Positions 1-8,582 are shown, counted from the stretch's first letter. The stretch is DNA of 44,759 nt from Paracoccaceae bacterium (GCA_002697345.1 NZVE01000051.1:1-44759); one strand, 5' to 3'. Numbers and translations: made by a program. The notes: generated from the letters alone by a model not told the origin.

Positions 1-1254
1 GAAAAGTCGAAAAAGCTAACATCGGCCGAAAAGAAAAAACGTGTTAGAACTCTTAGAGATCAAACTGATGTCACATTGTTCGATGTATATAAGTTTTGGA
101 ACTCGGCGATATATGGCGATGATATGGTTAAGCAAAGATTAACTCATTTTTGGACAAATCACTTTACTATTGGAGGAGGTGGTCGTCGGAACTATATTAT
201 CGGTGATTTTATTTATAGAGTTATCTATGGAAATTTAAACGCATCCTTTGATGAACTTTTATACAAAGCCACTACTCATGTTGGGATGTTGGATTACTTG
301 GATAACGCTGAAAGTGTTGGGGAGCGGTCGGAGTCCGCTAGATGGGCGCGAAGAAATGGAAAAACGCAGGGCCTAAATGATAATCTTGCCCGTGAACTGC
401 TTGAGTTACACTCCGTTTCTCCAGAGAGAATGTATACAGAGGATGATATTCGTAATTCCGCTAAGATATTAGCAGGTTGGGGGGCGAACACTGACTCTGT
501 TATTCGTAAATTTTACAGAGAACAGAGACGGGACAACCCAGCAATTGGGTCACTAGGAAAATTCATCCATGAGCCGTACTTCAAAGATCGAGCAGAGCCA
601 GGACGTAAGATAGTTTTAGATAAAAAATTTCGTTCGGGTAAAAAATCCTTAAGGCATTTAACAAATATGTTAGCTAATGATGATTTTACCGCGCGCCATC
701 TATCAAAAAAGTTAGCAATACACTTTATTGGTGAATCAGTTAACCAAAGTGAAATAGATTCTATTTATAGTGTTTGGAAAGATTCTAAAGGCAACCTAAA
801 AGAGGTGAATAAAGAGGTTCTTAACGTTACAGCACTCTCTAAAGGTAGAAAGTTTCTTTGGCCGTCTACCTGGATGTTTCAGGCTATTCGCTTTTCTGGG
901 TCAAATTTCCTACCTGGCTTTGAAGATGGTAATGCTTCTTTTTACAAAGCAGTTCCGAGTAAACTAAATTATGAGCCAAAGAAAATTTTGGAAGAACTCG
1001 GTAATAGTTTTTGGGAGTCGCGGCAGCCTGATGGTTATTCTGAAAGAAAAGATGACTGGGTTTCAACAGAACATTTTGATCGTAGAATTAAAGTTGCGTC
1101 GAGGATCTACTCTTTTCAACCTGATAGACACGGAGAAGAAATTGCTGATCTACTAGACTTTTCTGACAATACAAAAATAGCTATTGATAAGGCATCAAAC
1201 ATGAGAAACAAATTTATAGTGGCTCTTTGTAGCCCCGATTTTATGGAGGTTTAA
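1..1254 (+). CDS. DUF1800 family protein, 5'-truncated by window edge
   Basis: The reading frame is open from base 1 to the TAA at 1252-1254, so the gene enters from the left; the TTG at 76 is not a convincing start because the frame continues upstream without a stop. The visible 417 codons match the DUF1800 family: an early FWxNHF segment (LTHFWTNHFTI), a LARELLELHS block, an AKILAGW block and a C-terminal FIVALCSPDFMEV tail typical of the family end. Members are usually about 450-550 residues, so roughly the first tenth to fifth is missing. The biochemical function of DUF1800 is not established. The gene overlaps the next one (TAATG), and DUF1800-DUF1501 pairs are common in bacteria, so co-export or a joint envelope function is likely by inference. 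Confidence 0.85.
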   Translation, partial: EKSKKLTSAEKKKRVRTLRDQTDVTLFDVYKFWNSAIYGDDMVKQRLTHFWTNHFTIGGGGRRNYIIGDFIYRVIYGNLNASFDELLYKATTHVGMLDYLDNAESVGERSESARWARRNGKTQGLNDNLARELLELHSVSPERMYTEDDIRNSAKILAGWGANTDSVIRKFYREQRRDNPAIGSLGKFIHEPYFKDRAEPGRKIVLDKKFRSGKKSLRHLTNMLANDDFTARHLSKKLAIHFIGESVNQSEIDSIYSVWKDSKGNLKEVNKEVLNVTALSKGRKFLWPSTWMFQAIRFSGSNFLPGFEDGNASFYKAVPSKLNYEPKKILEELGNSFWESRQPDGYSERKDDWVSTEHFDRRIKVASRIYSFQPDRHGEEIADLLDFSDNTKIAIDKASNMRNKFIVALCSPDFMEV

Positions 1255-2393
1255 TGTTAACGCGTAGGCACTTTCTTTCAGGAACAGGGGCTGGTTTATT
1301 TTTATCTGGTTATCCAGTTCACGGTTTTACAAAAAATGCTATTGAGGGGAGAATAGTCGTAGTTTTGTTGGAAGGTGGTATGGACGGATTGCTTGCAGTT
1401 CCACCGATTGGAGATGATAATCTATTTAAACAAAGAAGAGCATTAGTGGCATCAAATCCCTTAAAATTAAACCCTCTCTTTGGAATACACCCAAATTTTA
1501 AGAACTTTTCATCAATGCTATTAAATGATGAAGCATCTATTATTCATGCAACTTCTTTTCCTTACGTTGGAAGATCACATTTTGAGGGTCAAAATGTATT
1601 ACAGGGGGGTATGCTTGCACCCTTTTCTATAAAAACAGGTTGGCTGGGTAGGGCGATGGATATTGCAAATATAGCAGGGAAAGCAATGTCATTAGAAACC
1701 CCTTTGATAATAAGAGGTGCTAATGATTTAGACAATTTTTACCCTGCTCGTATAAAACACGCTCGTTTACCTTCCTCTGAAACTTTAAGATTAATTCAGA
1801 GCACTCATCTTAATAACGCTGCAAAAGTAATTGGAAAATTAACTAAAAACTCTATGAAGATGGGTTTTGTTTCGCAGGCCCGTGATCCTCTTAGCTTGGC
1901 AGCTGAGGCTGGGCGGGCTATGCGTAAAAAAGATGGTCCACGGGTTGCAGTTGTAAAGATTCCTCAGTTCGATGATCACTCGGAAATTGGAACAGATATA
2001 GGTCATCACCCTGAGTTGTTTACGCTGGTTGACAGAACCTTTGGGAAATTAAAGAGTGAACTAAAGGAAGAGTGGAATAATACTATTGTACTAACAATGA
2101 CGGAGTTTGGAAGAACCGTAAAAGAGAATGGATCAGCCGGAACTGATCATGGTTATGGATCAGTTGGTTTGCTCGCAGGGGGGTTAATAAATCGTTCGAG
2201 TGTTGTTGCAAATTGGCCGGGTCTGTCTAACAAAGACCTTTATGAAAAGCGAGACTTATATGCTACTATTGACTATCGATCTATTTGTGCAGCGTGTTTG
2301 GAGGCAGCCTTTGGGTTGGATCACGATCTTATTTCAGACAGAGTATTCCTAGACAAATCTATTCCCCGCACCTACGGACACATTTTTGGCTAA
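1254..2393 (+). CDS. DUF1501 family protein, Tat-exported (sulfatase/phosphatase-like fold)
   Basis: A 379-residue protein starting at an ATG that overlaps the upstream stop (TAATG). The N-terminus MLTRRHFLSGTGAGLFL is a twin-arginine signal (RRHFL), so the folded protein is probably exported by Tat. Family hallmarks include VVVLLEGGMDGL near residues 35-46, the FPYVGRSHFEGQNVLQGG region (about residues 100-118), a FDDHSEIG segment, TMTEFGRTVKENGS and the GTDHGYG motif (near residue 295). DUF1501 belongs to the alkaline phosphatase/sulfatase-like superfamily by known family assignments; a specific substrate is unknown. Translation is almost certainly coupled to the DUF1800 gene upstream, and its last codons overlap the start of the next gene. 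Confidence 0.88.
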   Translation: MLTRRHFLSGTGAGLFLSGYPVHGFTKNAIEGRIVVVLLEGGMDGLLAVPPIGDDNLFKQRRALVASNPLKLNPLFGIHPNFKNFSSMLLNDEASIIHATSFPYVGRSHFEGQNVLQGGMLAPFSIKTGWLGRAMDIANIAGKAMSLETPLIIRGANDLDNFYPARIKHARLPSSETLRLIQSTHLNNAAKVIGKLTKNSMKMGFVSQARDPLSLAAEAGRAMRKKDGPRVAVVKIPQFDDHSEIGTDIGHHPELFTLVDRTFGKLKSELKEEWNNTIVLTMTEFGRTVKENGSAGTDHGYGSVGLLAGGLINRSSVVANWPGLSNKDLYEKRDLYATIDYRSICAACLEAAFGLDHDLISDRVFLDKSIPRTYGHIFG

Positions 2394-2709
2394 TTTTATA
2401 AAAATAATATTAATAGTGTTGATAAATACTTTGTTCTTTGCGCCAAATTTGAGCGCTGACACTAGTGTACTTTGCCTTCAAAAGTTTTTAACAAAAACTG
2501 TCTTTGATCCTGGCTCTCTGGATGGGGTTTGGGGAGATAAGACAGAGAGCTCTATTAACAGCTTGCTAGATCAGGCTGGGATGCTTAAGCCAAATCAAAA
2601 AATTTCAGTGCTAGACGCGGAAGAGGTCTGCAATTTATTACATAGTAGTAAAAGCGACGAGCTACTTGAGTCTGGGAAATTTAAAGTATTTCGTATAGAG
2701 ACTGATTAA
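2386..2709 (+). CDS. small secreted protein with peptidoglycan-binding-like domain
   Basis: A 107-residue protein whose best start is TTG at 2386, inside the last codons of the DUF1501 gene; this start gives a signal peptide (lysine at 6, hydrophobic stretch IILIVLINTLFFA, cut near NLSA-D). The mature part has a short segment (about residues 30-62: LQKFLTKTVFDPGSLDG then VWGDKTESSI) that resembles the PG_binding_1 fold, in which a xDGxxGxxT pattern is usual. No catalytic domain follows. Overlap with its neighbour and shared strand suggest one operon with DUF1800 and DUF1501. The assignment to PG_binding_1 rests on motif resemblance only, and the exact role is unknown. Confidence 0.6.
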   Translation: MANFIKIILIVLINTLFFAPNLSADTSVLCLQKFLTKTVFDPGSLDGVWGDKTESSINSLLDQAGMLKPNQKISVLDAEEVCNLLHSSKSDELLESGKFKVFRIETD

Positions 2710-2743
2710 AAAGTTTTTTATAAAAATGTAGGGGTAGTGTTAC

Positions 2744-3709
2744 ATGTATATAGTACCAGAAAAGTTAATTTCAGAATTAATATCATTGAAAACCAGTTAC
2801 TCTGCAGTTGAAGATGTCTTTTCTGCAATGGCAAAAAAAAAGGCGTATAATTTTCCAGTGATAAGAGAATCAATAGGATACTCGAATGCCTTGTTCGGGT
2901 TTAAGTCTGGTTTTGATAAGGAGGGTTTATCTCTAGGGCTTAAAGCCGGTGGATATTGGCCTGAAAACGAGAGTATGGGTATACCAAATCACCAATCTAC
3001 AATATTCCTTTTTGATGCAAATACGGGTAAAATTTCCGCAATCGTAGGTGGAAATTTGTTAACGGCTTTTAGGACTGCTGCGGCATCATCAATTTCTATA
3101 AATCATTTAGCTAGACAAGATTCAAAAGTTTTAGGAATGATTGGAGCAGGGTACCAATCAGCCTTTCAAATGCAGGCAGCGGCTCGGCAAAGAGGCTTTG
3201 AGAAAATATTAGGTTGGAACCACCACCCAGAAATGATCTCTCGACTAGAGCAAACGGCTGAAGAGCTAGGAATTCTCTATGAAACAGTAAGTTTAGATCG
3301 GTTGGGGGCAGAAAGTGATGTTATTATAACTATCACTTCAAGTTTCTCAGCGATACTAAAATCATGTCAAGTAAAGCCTGGAACCCACATTGCTTGCATG
3401 GGTACTGATACAAAAGGAAAGCAAGAGGTGGGTAGCGATCTTGTGGTTCGAGCATCGCTATTTACTGATGAAATGGAGCAGTCAATAACAATTGGAGAAG
3501 CGCAGCATGCATTTAATTCAGGACTGATATCTAAGGAAAACATTATTGAGATTGGTTCTGTGATAAATGGAACTCATCCTGGAAGGAAGTCTGAGAAAGA
3601 GATTACCATGTTTGATGGTACTGGCGTCGGCCTGCAAGACTTAGCTGTGGCTGGTCGGGTGGTAACAGAAGCTGTTGAGAGAGGTCTAGTAATTAATGTG
3701 GAGTTCTAA
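2744..3709 (+). CDS. bhcD: ornithine cyclodeaminase/mu-crystallin family protein, probable iminosuccinate reductase
   Basis: A 321-residue NAD(P)-dependent enzyme of the OCD/mu-crystallin family. Seen: substrate-side lysine at about 67 in LGLKAGGYWP, the GGNLLTAFRTAAASS block (about 102-116) and a Rossmann loop GMIGAGYQSA (131-140), then ITSSFSAIL, MGTDTKGKQE and a C-terminal GTGVGLQDLAVA. The family is normally 310-350 residues. From memory, the segments NFPVIRE, GLKAGGYWP, NHQST.FLFD and TDTKGKQE are shared with BhcD, the iminosuccinate reductase of the beta-hydroxyaspartate cycle (iminosuccinate to aspartate), so I favour that role over ornithine cyclodeaminase. The partner genes bhcA, bhcB and bhcC are not in this window, which weakens the pathway call. 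It follows the DUF operon by 34 bases and converges with rluB. Confidence 0.68.
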   Translation: MYIVPEKLISELISLKTSYSAVEDVFSAMAKKKAYNFPVIRESIGYSNALFGFKSGFDKEGLSLGLKAGGYWPENESMGIPNHQSTIFLFDANTGKISAIVGGNLLTAFRTAAASSISINHLARQDSKVLGMIGAGYQSAFQMQAAARQRGFEKILGWNHHPEMISRLEQTAEELGILYETVSLDRLGAESDVIITITSSFSAILKSCQVKPGTHIACMGTDTKGKQEVGSDLVVRASLFTDEMEQSITIGEAQHAFNSGLISKENIIEIGSVINGTHPGRKSEKEITMFDGTGVGLQDLAVAGRVVTEAVERGLVINVEF

Positions 3710-3725
3710 TTTTTTAATTTATTAG

Positions 3726-4478
3726 TTACTTAGGAGTTAATTCTGGTAATAATTCTCCTAATTGATCTCGCATAACACGTTTTTTAACTTCATCTACTTC
3801 TCCTGGCCTTAATTCAAGCAACTGGAAAGGTCCGTAGCTTATCCGGATTAACCGACTTACTCTAAGGCCAATTTCTTCCAATGCTCTTCTTATTTCCCTA
3901 TTTTTCCCCTCTCTTAGACCAATAGTTAACCAAGCATTAGCACCCTGTTGCCTATCAATAATTACTTCCATAGGTCTAAAAATATCAGCCCCCACTTTCA
4001 TACCAGTTCTTAACCTTTTGAATGTATTTTCAGTGGGGCGGCCTTGCACTCTAACTCGGTATTTTCTTATCCAACCAGTGGAGGGTAGTTCTAGAATTCG
4101 TTTTAGAGCCCCATCATTTGTTAGGAGTAGTAACCCTTCTGAGTTAATATCTAGGCGCCCAACACTCATAACTTTGGGCATTGACTTAGGTAGAGACTCG
4201 AAGACGGTGGTGCGGCCTTTGTCATCTTTTGTTGAGGTGATTAAATTTAAAGGCTTATGATACCTCCATATCCGAGTAGGCTCTTGTTCACCTACAAGAT
4301 TTCCATCAACCATGATCATATCTTTGTCAGTTAAGTTTAAAGCTGGGCTATCAATTATAATACCATTAACTTTTACACGACCTTCCAGTATTAATTTTTC
4401 AGCCCCACGTCTTGAAGCTATTCCTTTTCTAGAAAGTATTTTTGCTATTCGGTCGCCTGGGTTTACTTTAGATGTCAT
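3726..4478 (-). CDS. rluB: RsuA/RluB-type 23S rRNA pseudouridine synthase
   Basis: A 250-residue enzyme that converts specific uridines in ribosomal RNA to pseudouridine. An N-terminal S4 RNA-binding domain (about residues 8-58, RIAKILSRKGIASRRGAEKL) is followed by the catalytic domain with the family motif GRLDINSEGLLLLTNDG (about 107-123), where Asp110 is the expected nucleophile, and by the REGKNREIRRALE motif near the C-terminus. The order S4 plus RsuA-type catalytic domain and the overall length fit RluB or the related RluE/RluF group; RluB is the usual alphaproteobacterial assignment. The start ATG at 4478 lies 74 bases from the divergent tadA start, so the two probably share a promoter region. 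Confidence 0.85.
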   Translation of the reverse strand: MTSKVNPGDRIAKILSRKGIASRRGAEKLILEGRVKVNGIIIDSPALNLTDKDMIMVDGNLVGEQEPTRIWRYHKPLNLITSTKDDKGRTTVFESLPKSMPKVMSVGRLDINSEGLLLLTNDGALKRILELPSTGWIRKYRVRVQGRPTENTFKRLRTGMKVGADIFRPMEVIIDRQQGANAWLTIGLREGKNREIRRALEEIGLRVSRLIRISYGPFQLLELRPGEVDEVKKRVMRDQLGELLPELTPK

Positions 4479-4552
4479 CTAGGTGCCTTTTAGGTTAACA
4501 AGAAAGCTTTATAAGGGATTGGTCAGTACACTACTTGATAGAGTGAGGGGAT

Positions 4553-5002
4553 ATGAAATTTAATAACTATATGCAAACAGCTTTAAATGAAGCGAAAGCA
4601 GCTGGTGATCGAGGAGAAGTCCCCGTTGGAGCAGTTGTCATATCCCCTGCTGGTGTAATTGTTTCGCAAGCTGGAAATCGGACTAGGGAGCTTTCTGATC
4701 CATCAGCTCACGCAGAACTGCTAGCAATTAGGTTTGCGTGTAAAAAGTTGGGTTCGGAGCGATTGGCTGGGTATGATATGTATGTAACGTTAGAGCCCTG
4801 TGTAATGTGTGCTGGGATTATTTCTAATTCAAGAATAAGAAGATTATATTTTGGGGCCTCAGACATGAAATCTGGAGGAGTTGTGCACGGAGCTCGCGTG
4901 TTTGAGCAAGCACAGTGCCACCATAAACCTGAAGTTTATGATTTAATAAATAGCACGGAATGTGAAGATATTTTAAAAGAGTTCTTTAAAACGTTAAGAT
5001 GA
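4553..5002 (+). CDS. tadA: tRNA-specific adenosine deaminase (A34 to inosine)
   Basis: A 149-residue cytidine-deaminase-fold enzyme. The zinc site is complete: HAE motif with His53 and proton-shuttle Glu55, and PCVMC with Cys83 and Cys86 (in TLEPCVMCAGII). EVPVGAVV near residues 22-29 and the RRLYFGA and KSGGVVHG segments are typical of TadA rather than of free-base deaminases. TadA makes inosine at the wobble position of tRNA-Arg(ACG). Length agrees with the family (150-165). A purine-rich ribosome-binding site (GTGAGGGG) precedes the ATG. It is divergent from rluB, another RNA-modification gene. Confidence 0.9.
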   Translation: MKFNNYMQTALNEAKAAGDRGEVPVGAVVISPAGVIVSQAGNRTRELSDPSAHAELLAIRFACKKLGSERLAGYDMYVTLEPCVMCAGIISNSRIRRLYFGASDMKSGGVVHGARVFEQAQCHHKPEVYDLINSTECEDILKEFFKTLR

Positions 5003-5110
5003 GCACTTATAAAATTTATTTTATAGTTGATATAAATAATTTATATTCTTTAACTTGTATGCAGGTAACGGGATAGTTAAACGATACGAAAGTAAACATG
5101 GAGGCTTAAA

Positions 5111-5398
5111 ATGGCAATTGATGTCGATACCGCTCGTAAAGTAGCAAAACTGGCGAGAATAGCTGTGCCTGAGAGTGAATTGTCCAAGGTGGCAAAAGAG
5201 TTGTCAGGTATACTAAAGTTTATGGAGCGTCTTAACGAAGTTGACGTTACCAATGTTCAGCCAATGACATCAGTGACACCTATGGAATTAAAGCTTCGGC
5301 GAGATGAAATAACTGACGGGAACCAACAAGTTTCTGTGCTAGCTAATGCTCCTGATACAAAAGAAGGATTTTTTGCTGTACCAAAGGTAGTAGAATAA
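5111..5398 (+). CDS. gatC: Asp-tRNA(Asn)/Glu-tRNA(Gln) amidotransferase subunit C
   Basis: A 95-residue GatC, the small subunit that clamps GatA and GatB of the transamidation complex. Recognisable features are the N-terminal [17 protein letters not shown] helix region, the central [14 protein letters not shown] motif and the LRRDEITDG segment. A strong ribosome-binding site GGAGG lies at about 5100-5104. The stop overlaps the start of gatA (TAATG), so translation is coupled. gatB is not in the window, as often in alphaproteobacteria where gatCA and gatB are separate. Confidence 0.93.
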   Translation: MAIDVDTARKVAKLARIAVPESELSKVAKELSGILKFMERLNEVDVTNVQPMTSVTPMELKLRRDEITDGNQQVSVLANAPDTKEGFFAVPKVVE

Positions 5399-6885
5399 TG
5401 ACAGAGTTAGCCAAACTTACTATTGAAAAAGCAAGAGACGGTCTTCGAAAGAAAACTTTCAGTTCAGCTGAGCTTACAAGCTCTTGCTTAAATGCTATTC
5501 AACAGGCGAAGGAATTAAACGCTTTTGTACATGATACACCAGAGATAGCCATCAAACAGGCGACTGATGCAGATAAAGTTCTCAGTCAGGGTGATACGTC
5601 CTCTATGTGTGGTATACCGATTGGTATAAAGGATCTATTTTGCACGAAAGGTGTGGCCTCTCAGGCTGCTTCAAACATTTTGCAAGGCTTTAAACCTGAG
5701 TATGAAAGTACAATAACGCAAAAGTTATGGGATTCTGGGGCTGTAATGCTAGGAAAACTGAATATGGATGAATTCGCAATGGGCTCATCAAACGAGACCT
5801 CTGCCTACGGTGATGTAGTAAACCCATGGCAAGAAGCGAATAATAATAAAAAACTATCACCTGGGGGATCTTCAGGAGGATCAGCATCAGCAGTTTCTGC
5901 GGATTTGTGTTTGGCCGCTACCGGCACGGACACAGGAGGTTCCATTAGGCAACCTGCAGCATTTGTGGGCATAACGGGATTAAAGCCAACCTATGGAAGA
6001 TGTTCGAGATGGGGTGTTGTTGCCTTTGCATCATCCCTGGATCAGGCTGGTCCAATGACAAAATGTGTTAGGGATGCAGCAATAATGTTAGAAGCTATGT
6101 CTGGTCATGATGCTAAAGACTCAACAAGTGTTGATATCCCTGTTCCAAATTTTGAAAGTTTTTTAACTGGAGATATTAGAGGGAAAAAGATTGGGGTACC
6201 AAAGGAATACCGTATGGATGGTATGTCAGATGAAATTGAACAGCTTTGGACTGAAGGCACGGCAATGCTAAAAGACGCAGGTGCTACGATAGTTGATATA
6301 TCATTGCCACACACCAAGTTTGCTTTACCAGTTTACTATGTTGTTGCTCCAGCAGAAGCCTCTTCAAATTTAGCAAGGTATGATGGGGTACGTTTTGGGC
6401 ATAGGTCAAGCCTTTCACTAGGTGACGGTATAACAGAAATGTATGAAAAAACGAGAGCAGAGGGTTTTGGTGAAGAGGTTAAGAGAAGAGTTATGATTGG
6501 AACTTACGTGCTTTCAGCAGGATTCTATGACGCGTATTATAATCGAGCACGTAAAGTAAGAACTTTAATAAAAGGTGATTTTGAAAATGTTTTTGCGCAA
6601 AATATAGACGCAATACTAACACCGGCGACACCTTCGTCTGCTTTTGGTCTTGGAGAGATGAAAGAGGTTGATCCTGTTCAAATGTATTTAAATGATGTAT
6701 TTACAGTGCCTGTTAATCTTGCTGGATTGCCGGGTATTTCAGTTCCTACTGGATTAGATAAAAAAGGACTTCCCCTTGGCTTGCAGTTAATAGGAAGACC
6801 GTGGGAAGAAGCGGAGATGTTGAATATAGCTTATAGTTTAGAGTCCTCTGCTAGTTTTTTCGACAAACCTCAAAAATGGTGGTAA
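5398..6885 (+). CDS. gatA: Asp-tRNA(Asn)/Glu-tRNA(Gln) amidotransferase subunit A
   Basis: A 495-residue amidase-signature enzyme. It releases ammonia from glutamine so that mischarged Glu-tRNA(Gln) or Asp-tRNA(Asn) can be amidated in complex with GatB and GatC. The full Ser-cisSer-Lys triad is visible: Lys78 in [10 protein letters not shown], Ser158 in [11 protein letters not shown] and Ser182 in [10 protein letters not shown]. Further family segments are [12 protein letters not shown] and [13 protein letters not shown]. The length is normal (480-500). The start overlaps the gatC stop by one base. Presence of GatCA implies that this organism charges at least tRNA-Gln indirectly. Confidence 0.95.
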   Translation: MTELAKLTIEKARDGLRKKTFSSAELTSSCLNAIQQAKELNAFVHDTPEIAIKQATDADKVLSQGDTSSMCGIPIGIKDLFCTKGVASQAASNILQGFKPEYESTITQKLWDSGAVMLGKLNMDEFAMGSSNETSAYGDVVNPWQEANNNKKLSPGGSSGGSASAVSADLCLAATGTDTGGSIRQPAAFVGITGLKPTYGRCSRWGVVAFASSLDQAGPMTKCVRDAAIMLEAMSGHDAKDSTSVDIPVPNFESFLTGDIRGKKIGVPKEYRMDGMSDEIEQLWTEGTAMLKDAGATIVDISLPHTKFALPVYYVVAPAEASSNLARYDGVRFGHRSSLSLGDGITEMYEKTRAEGFGEEVKRRVMIGTYVLSAGFYDAYYNRARKVRTLIKGDFENVFAQNIDAILTPATPSSAFGLGEMKEVDPVQMYLNDVFTVPVNLAGLPGISVPTGLDKKGLPLGLQLIGRPWEEAEMLNIAYSLESSASFFDKPQKWW

Positions 6886-6910
6886 TTGTAGATTGTATAT
6901 TGGAGCAAAA

Positions 6911-7507
6911 ATGGTGATACGACCTTTTATAATTATTCTTTCACTTTTTAGTTTATCAGCTTGTGTGGCAACAACAGAGCAGTATGCAGCTGGAATAAAC
7001 TCAGTTTCAAGTGTAGTAGAAAGCTCAATTGAAACGGGACGACAAGTATTAGATAACGCGCTTAATAATACAAAGAAAAAAAATGTTAAAACTGAAGAAA
7101 CAGTAGATTTAGGAAATCCAACCATTTCTGATGAGCAGAATTTTGAAGCAGTTTCTGAGAGAGAAACGATAGAATCTGATGCAGAACGCCGTAAACAACA
7201 AAGTGCAAAATATGTTTTAGTTAAGCCGGTAGCCATTCCTGAAAGGCCAAAGATGAGGTATCTCACTCCAGTCCAGTTTGCAGTTAAGACTACTCATCCG
7301 GTTGGAAAGCGTCGATATAATAGGCTAACAGTAAATATGGGGAATGTTACGAAACCATGCTTAAGGTATCAGTCAGAGGAATTAGCCCAATATGCATTTC
7401 TTAGATCTGGTGGTCCTAATATTGATAGCCGGGGTGTTGACCCAGATGGAGATGGATATGCGTGTGGATGGGATCCCTCGGTATATCGAAATTTAAAAAA
7501 GAATTAG
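6911..7507 (+). CDS. lipoprotein with C-terminal excalibur-like calcium-binding motif
   Basis: I choose the ATG at 6911 because a GGAG lies 4 bases upstream of the A-run before it (6902-6905); an in-frame TTG at 6893 would put this ribosome-binding site inside the gene. The 198-residue product starts MVIRPFIIILSLFSLSAC, a lipoprotein signal with lipobox LSAC, so it is predicted to be anchored in the envelope. The middle is low-complexity and charged. The C-terminus carries GVDPDGDGYACGWDPSVYR, an acidic DxDxDG loop followed by cysteine resembling excalibur domains. Function unknown. It sits 25 bases after gatA and 3 bases before the amidase, so it may belong with cell-wall functions. Confidence 0.75.
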   Translation: MVIRPFIIILSLFSLSACVATTEQYAAGINSVSSVVESSIETGRQVLDNALNNTKKKNVKTEETVDLGNPTISDEQNFEAVSERETIESDAERRKQQSAKYVLVKPVAIPERPKMRYLTPVQFAVKTTHPVGKRRYNRLTVNMGNVTKPCLRYQSEELAQYAFLRSGGPNIDSRGVDPDGDGYACGWDPSVYRNLKKN

Positions 7508-7510
7508 TAC

Positions 7511-8200
7511 GTGTTACGTGTTTCTAGTCCTTCGCCTAATTTTACGGAGCGCCGAGGTACGTCTAAGCCAGATATGGTTGTAATTCACTACACAGCCACT
7601 TTAAGCGCTACTGACGCTCTTGGCACACTTTGTAGTTCTAAAGCTCAAGTCTCCTCTCATTATCTAATTTCAGAAAACGGGTGTATTTTCAATTTAGTTG
7701 ATGAAAATAAAAGAGCTTGGCATGCTGGATTAAGTCACTGGGGGGGTGTTTCGGATATTAACTCGCACTCGATTGGAATAGAGTTATCTAATGATGGGTT
7801 CTCTCCGTTTGGTGAGAAATTGATGGGAAGTTTAGAAACTCTTCTTAAGGAGATTTTTAGAAAATGGAATATCCCTGTTCACAGAGTTTTGGGTCATTCT
7901 GATATCTCTCCAGGAAGAAAGATTGATCCAGGAAGAAAATTTGATTGGGAGAGACTTTCGTTAAATGGGTTGGCTGTTTATGTTGAAAAAAAAGATACTT
8001 TAAAAGTTGATCAAGATAAGTTTGTAAGTGACTTGAAGGCTTTTGGTTATAATGTAGAGGTACCATTTGAAAACTTATTATTATCCTTTAGATTGAGGTT
8101 TAACCCGTTAGCTTTGGGAGCTTTAAATAATATAGATGCTACTGTAGCAAACGAGCTAGCTGTGAAGTACCCAGTTGACGTTGAAAAAAATAATATCTAG
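7511..8200 (+). CDS. N-acetylmuramoyl-L-alanine amidase, AmiD-like (Amidase_2)
   Basis: A 229-residue zinc amidase that cleaves the bond between N-acetylmuramic acid and L-alanine in peptidoglycan. Start is GTG at 7511. Predicted zinc ligands are His26 (MVVIHYTAT), His129 (GHSDISPGRKID) and Asp139; their spacing matches AmiD. HAGLSHWGG and HSIGIELSNDG are also family motifs. There is no obvious signal peptide, so it may act on recycled or imported muropeptides, or be exported in another way. A C-terminal extension (about residues 165-220) has the helical pattern seen after the amidase domain in AmiD proteins and may bind peptidoglycan. The -10 region of the downstream RNase P RNA promoter appears to include this gene's stop codon. 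Confidence 0.88.
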   Translation: MLRVSSPSPNFTERRGTSKPDMVVIHYTATLSATDALGTLCSSKAQVSSHYLISENGCIFNLVDENKRAWHAGLSHWGGVSDINSHSIGIELSNDGFSPFGEKLMGSLETLLKEIFRKWNIPVHRVLGHSDISPGRKIDPGRKFDWERLSLNGLAVYVEKKDTLKVDQDKFVSDLKAFGYNVEVPFENLLLSFRLRFNPLALGALNNIDATVANELAVKYPVDVEKNNI

Positions 8201-8203
8201 ATG
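8175..8203 (+). promoter_or_regulatory. candidate rnpB promoter (-35 TTGACG, -10 TAGATG)
   Basis: TTGACG at 8175-8180 and TAGATG at 8198-8203 are 17 bases apart. The -10 ends 7 bases before the predicted 5' end of RNase P RNA at 8211, which is where transcription should start. The elements lie in the last codons and stop codon of the amidase gene. The -10 is a weak match to TATAAT; the call rests mainly on the spacing. Confidence 0.42.
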
Positions 8204-8210
8204 TGTCTCT

Positions 8211-8582
8211 CGCGGTTGGCTGGATGGCTGCAGGTTTTATAACTTGAGGAAAGTCCGGACTCCATAAAGTAACGGTGCCGGGTAACGCCCGGCCAGGGAA
8301 ACCTGAGGGAAAGCGCAACAGAGAGTATACCGCCTTTTTTTAGAGGTAAGGGTGAAACGGCGAGGTAAGAGCTCACCGCACGGTTGGTAACAGACGTGGC
8401 ATGGCAAGCCCCACCGGGAGCAACGCCAAATAGGAACCTAGTGGAGTTTAACTCCGGGGCAGCTTTAGCTCTATATGGTTCGGGTTGGCGGCTTAAGGGA
8501 TACAGGTAACTGTATCTTTAGATGAATGGTCATCCAGAGACGTTAAAGTCTTGGACAGAATCCGGCTTATAGGCCAACCGCG
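8211..8582 (+). ncRNA. rnpB: RNase P RNA, bacterial class A
   Basis: Catalytic RNA of ribonuclease P, which matures the 5' ends of tRNAs. The terminal P1 helix is visible: CGCGGTTGGC (8211-8220) pairs with GCCAACCGCG (8573-8582). The universally conserved core is present: GAGGAAAGTCCGGACTCC near 8244-8261 (P4/CRI), the GGGTGAAACGGCGAGGTAAG segment with AGCTCACCGC near 8349-8380, and the 3' GGACAGAATCCGGCTTATAG block (about 8553-8572). Length of about 372 bases is normal. It is followed by rpmG rather than by a protein with a related job. Confidence 0.96.

Noticed and set aside
6838-7266. 142-codon open frame on the minus strand
   Set aside because: It is antisense to the gatA end and the lipoprotein gene, shows no family motif and no ribosome-binding site; the plus-strand gene has a clear lipobox and C-terminal motif.
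7910-7945. 18-base tandem repeat in the amidase gene (encodes PGRKID-PGRKFD)
   Set aside because: AmiD-type amidases normally read PGRKIDPGPKFDW here, so the likeness comes from protein constraint and not from a recent duplication.
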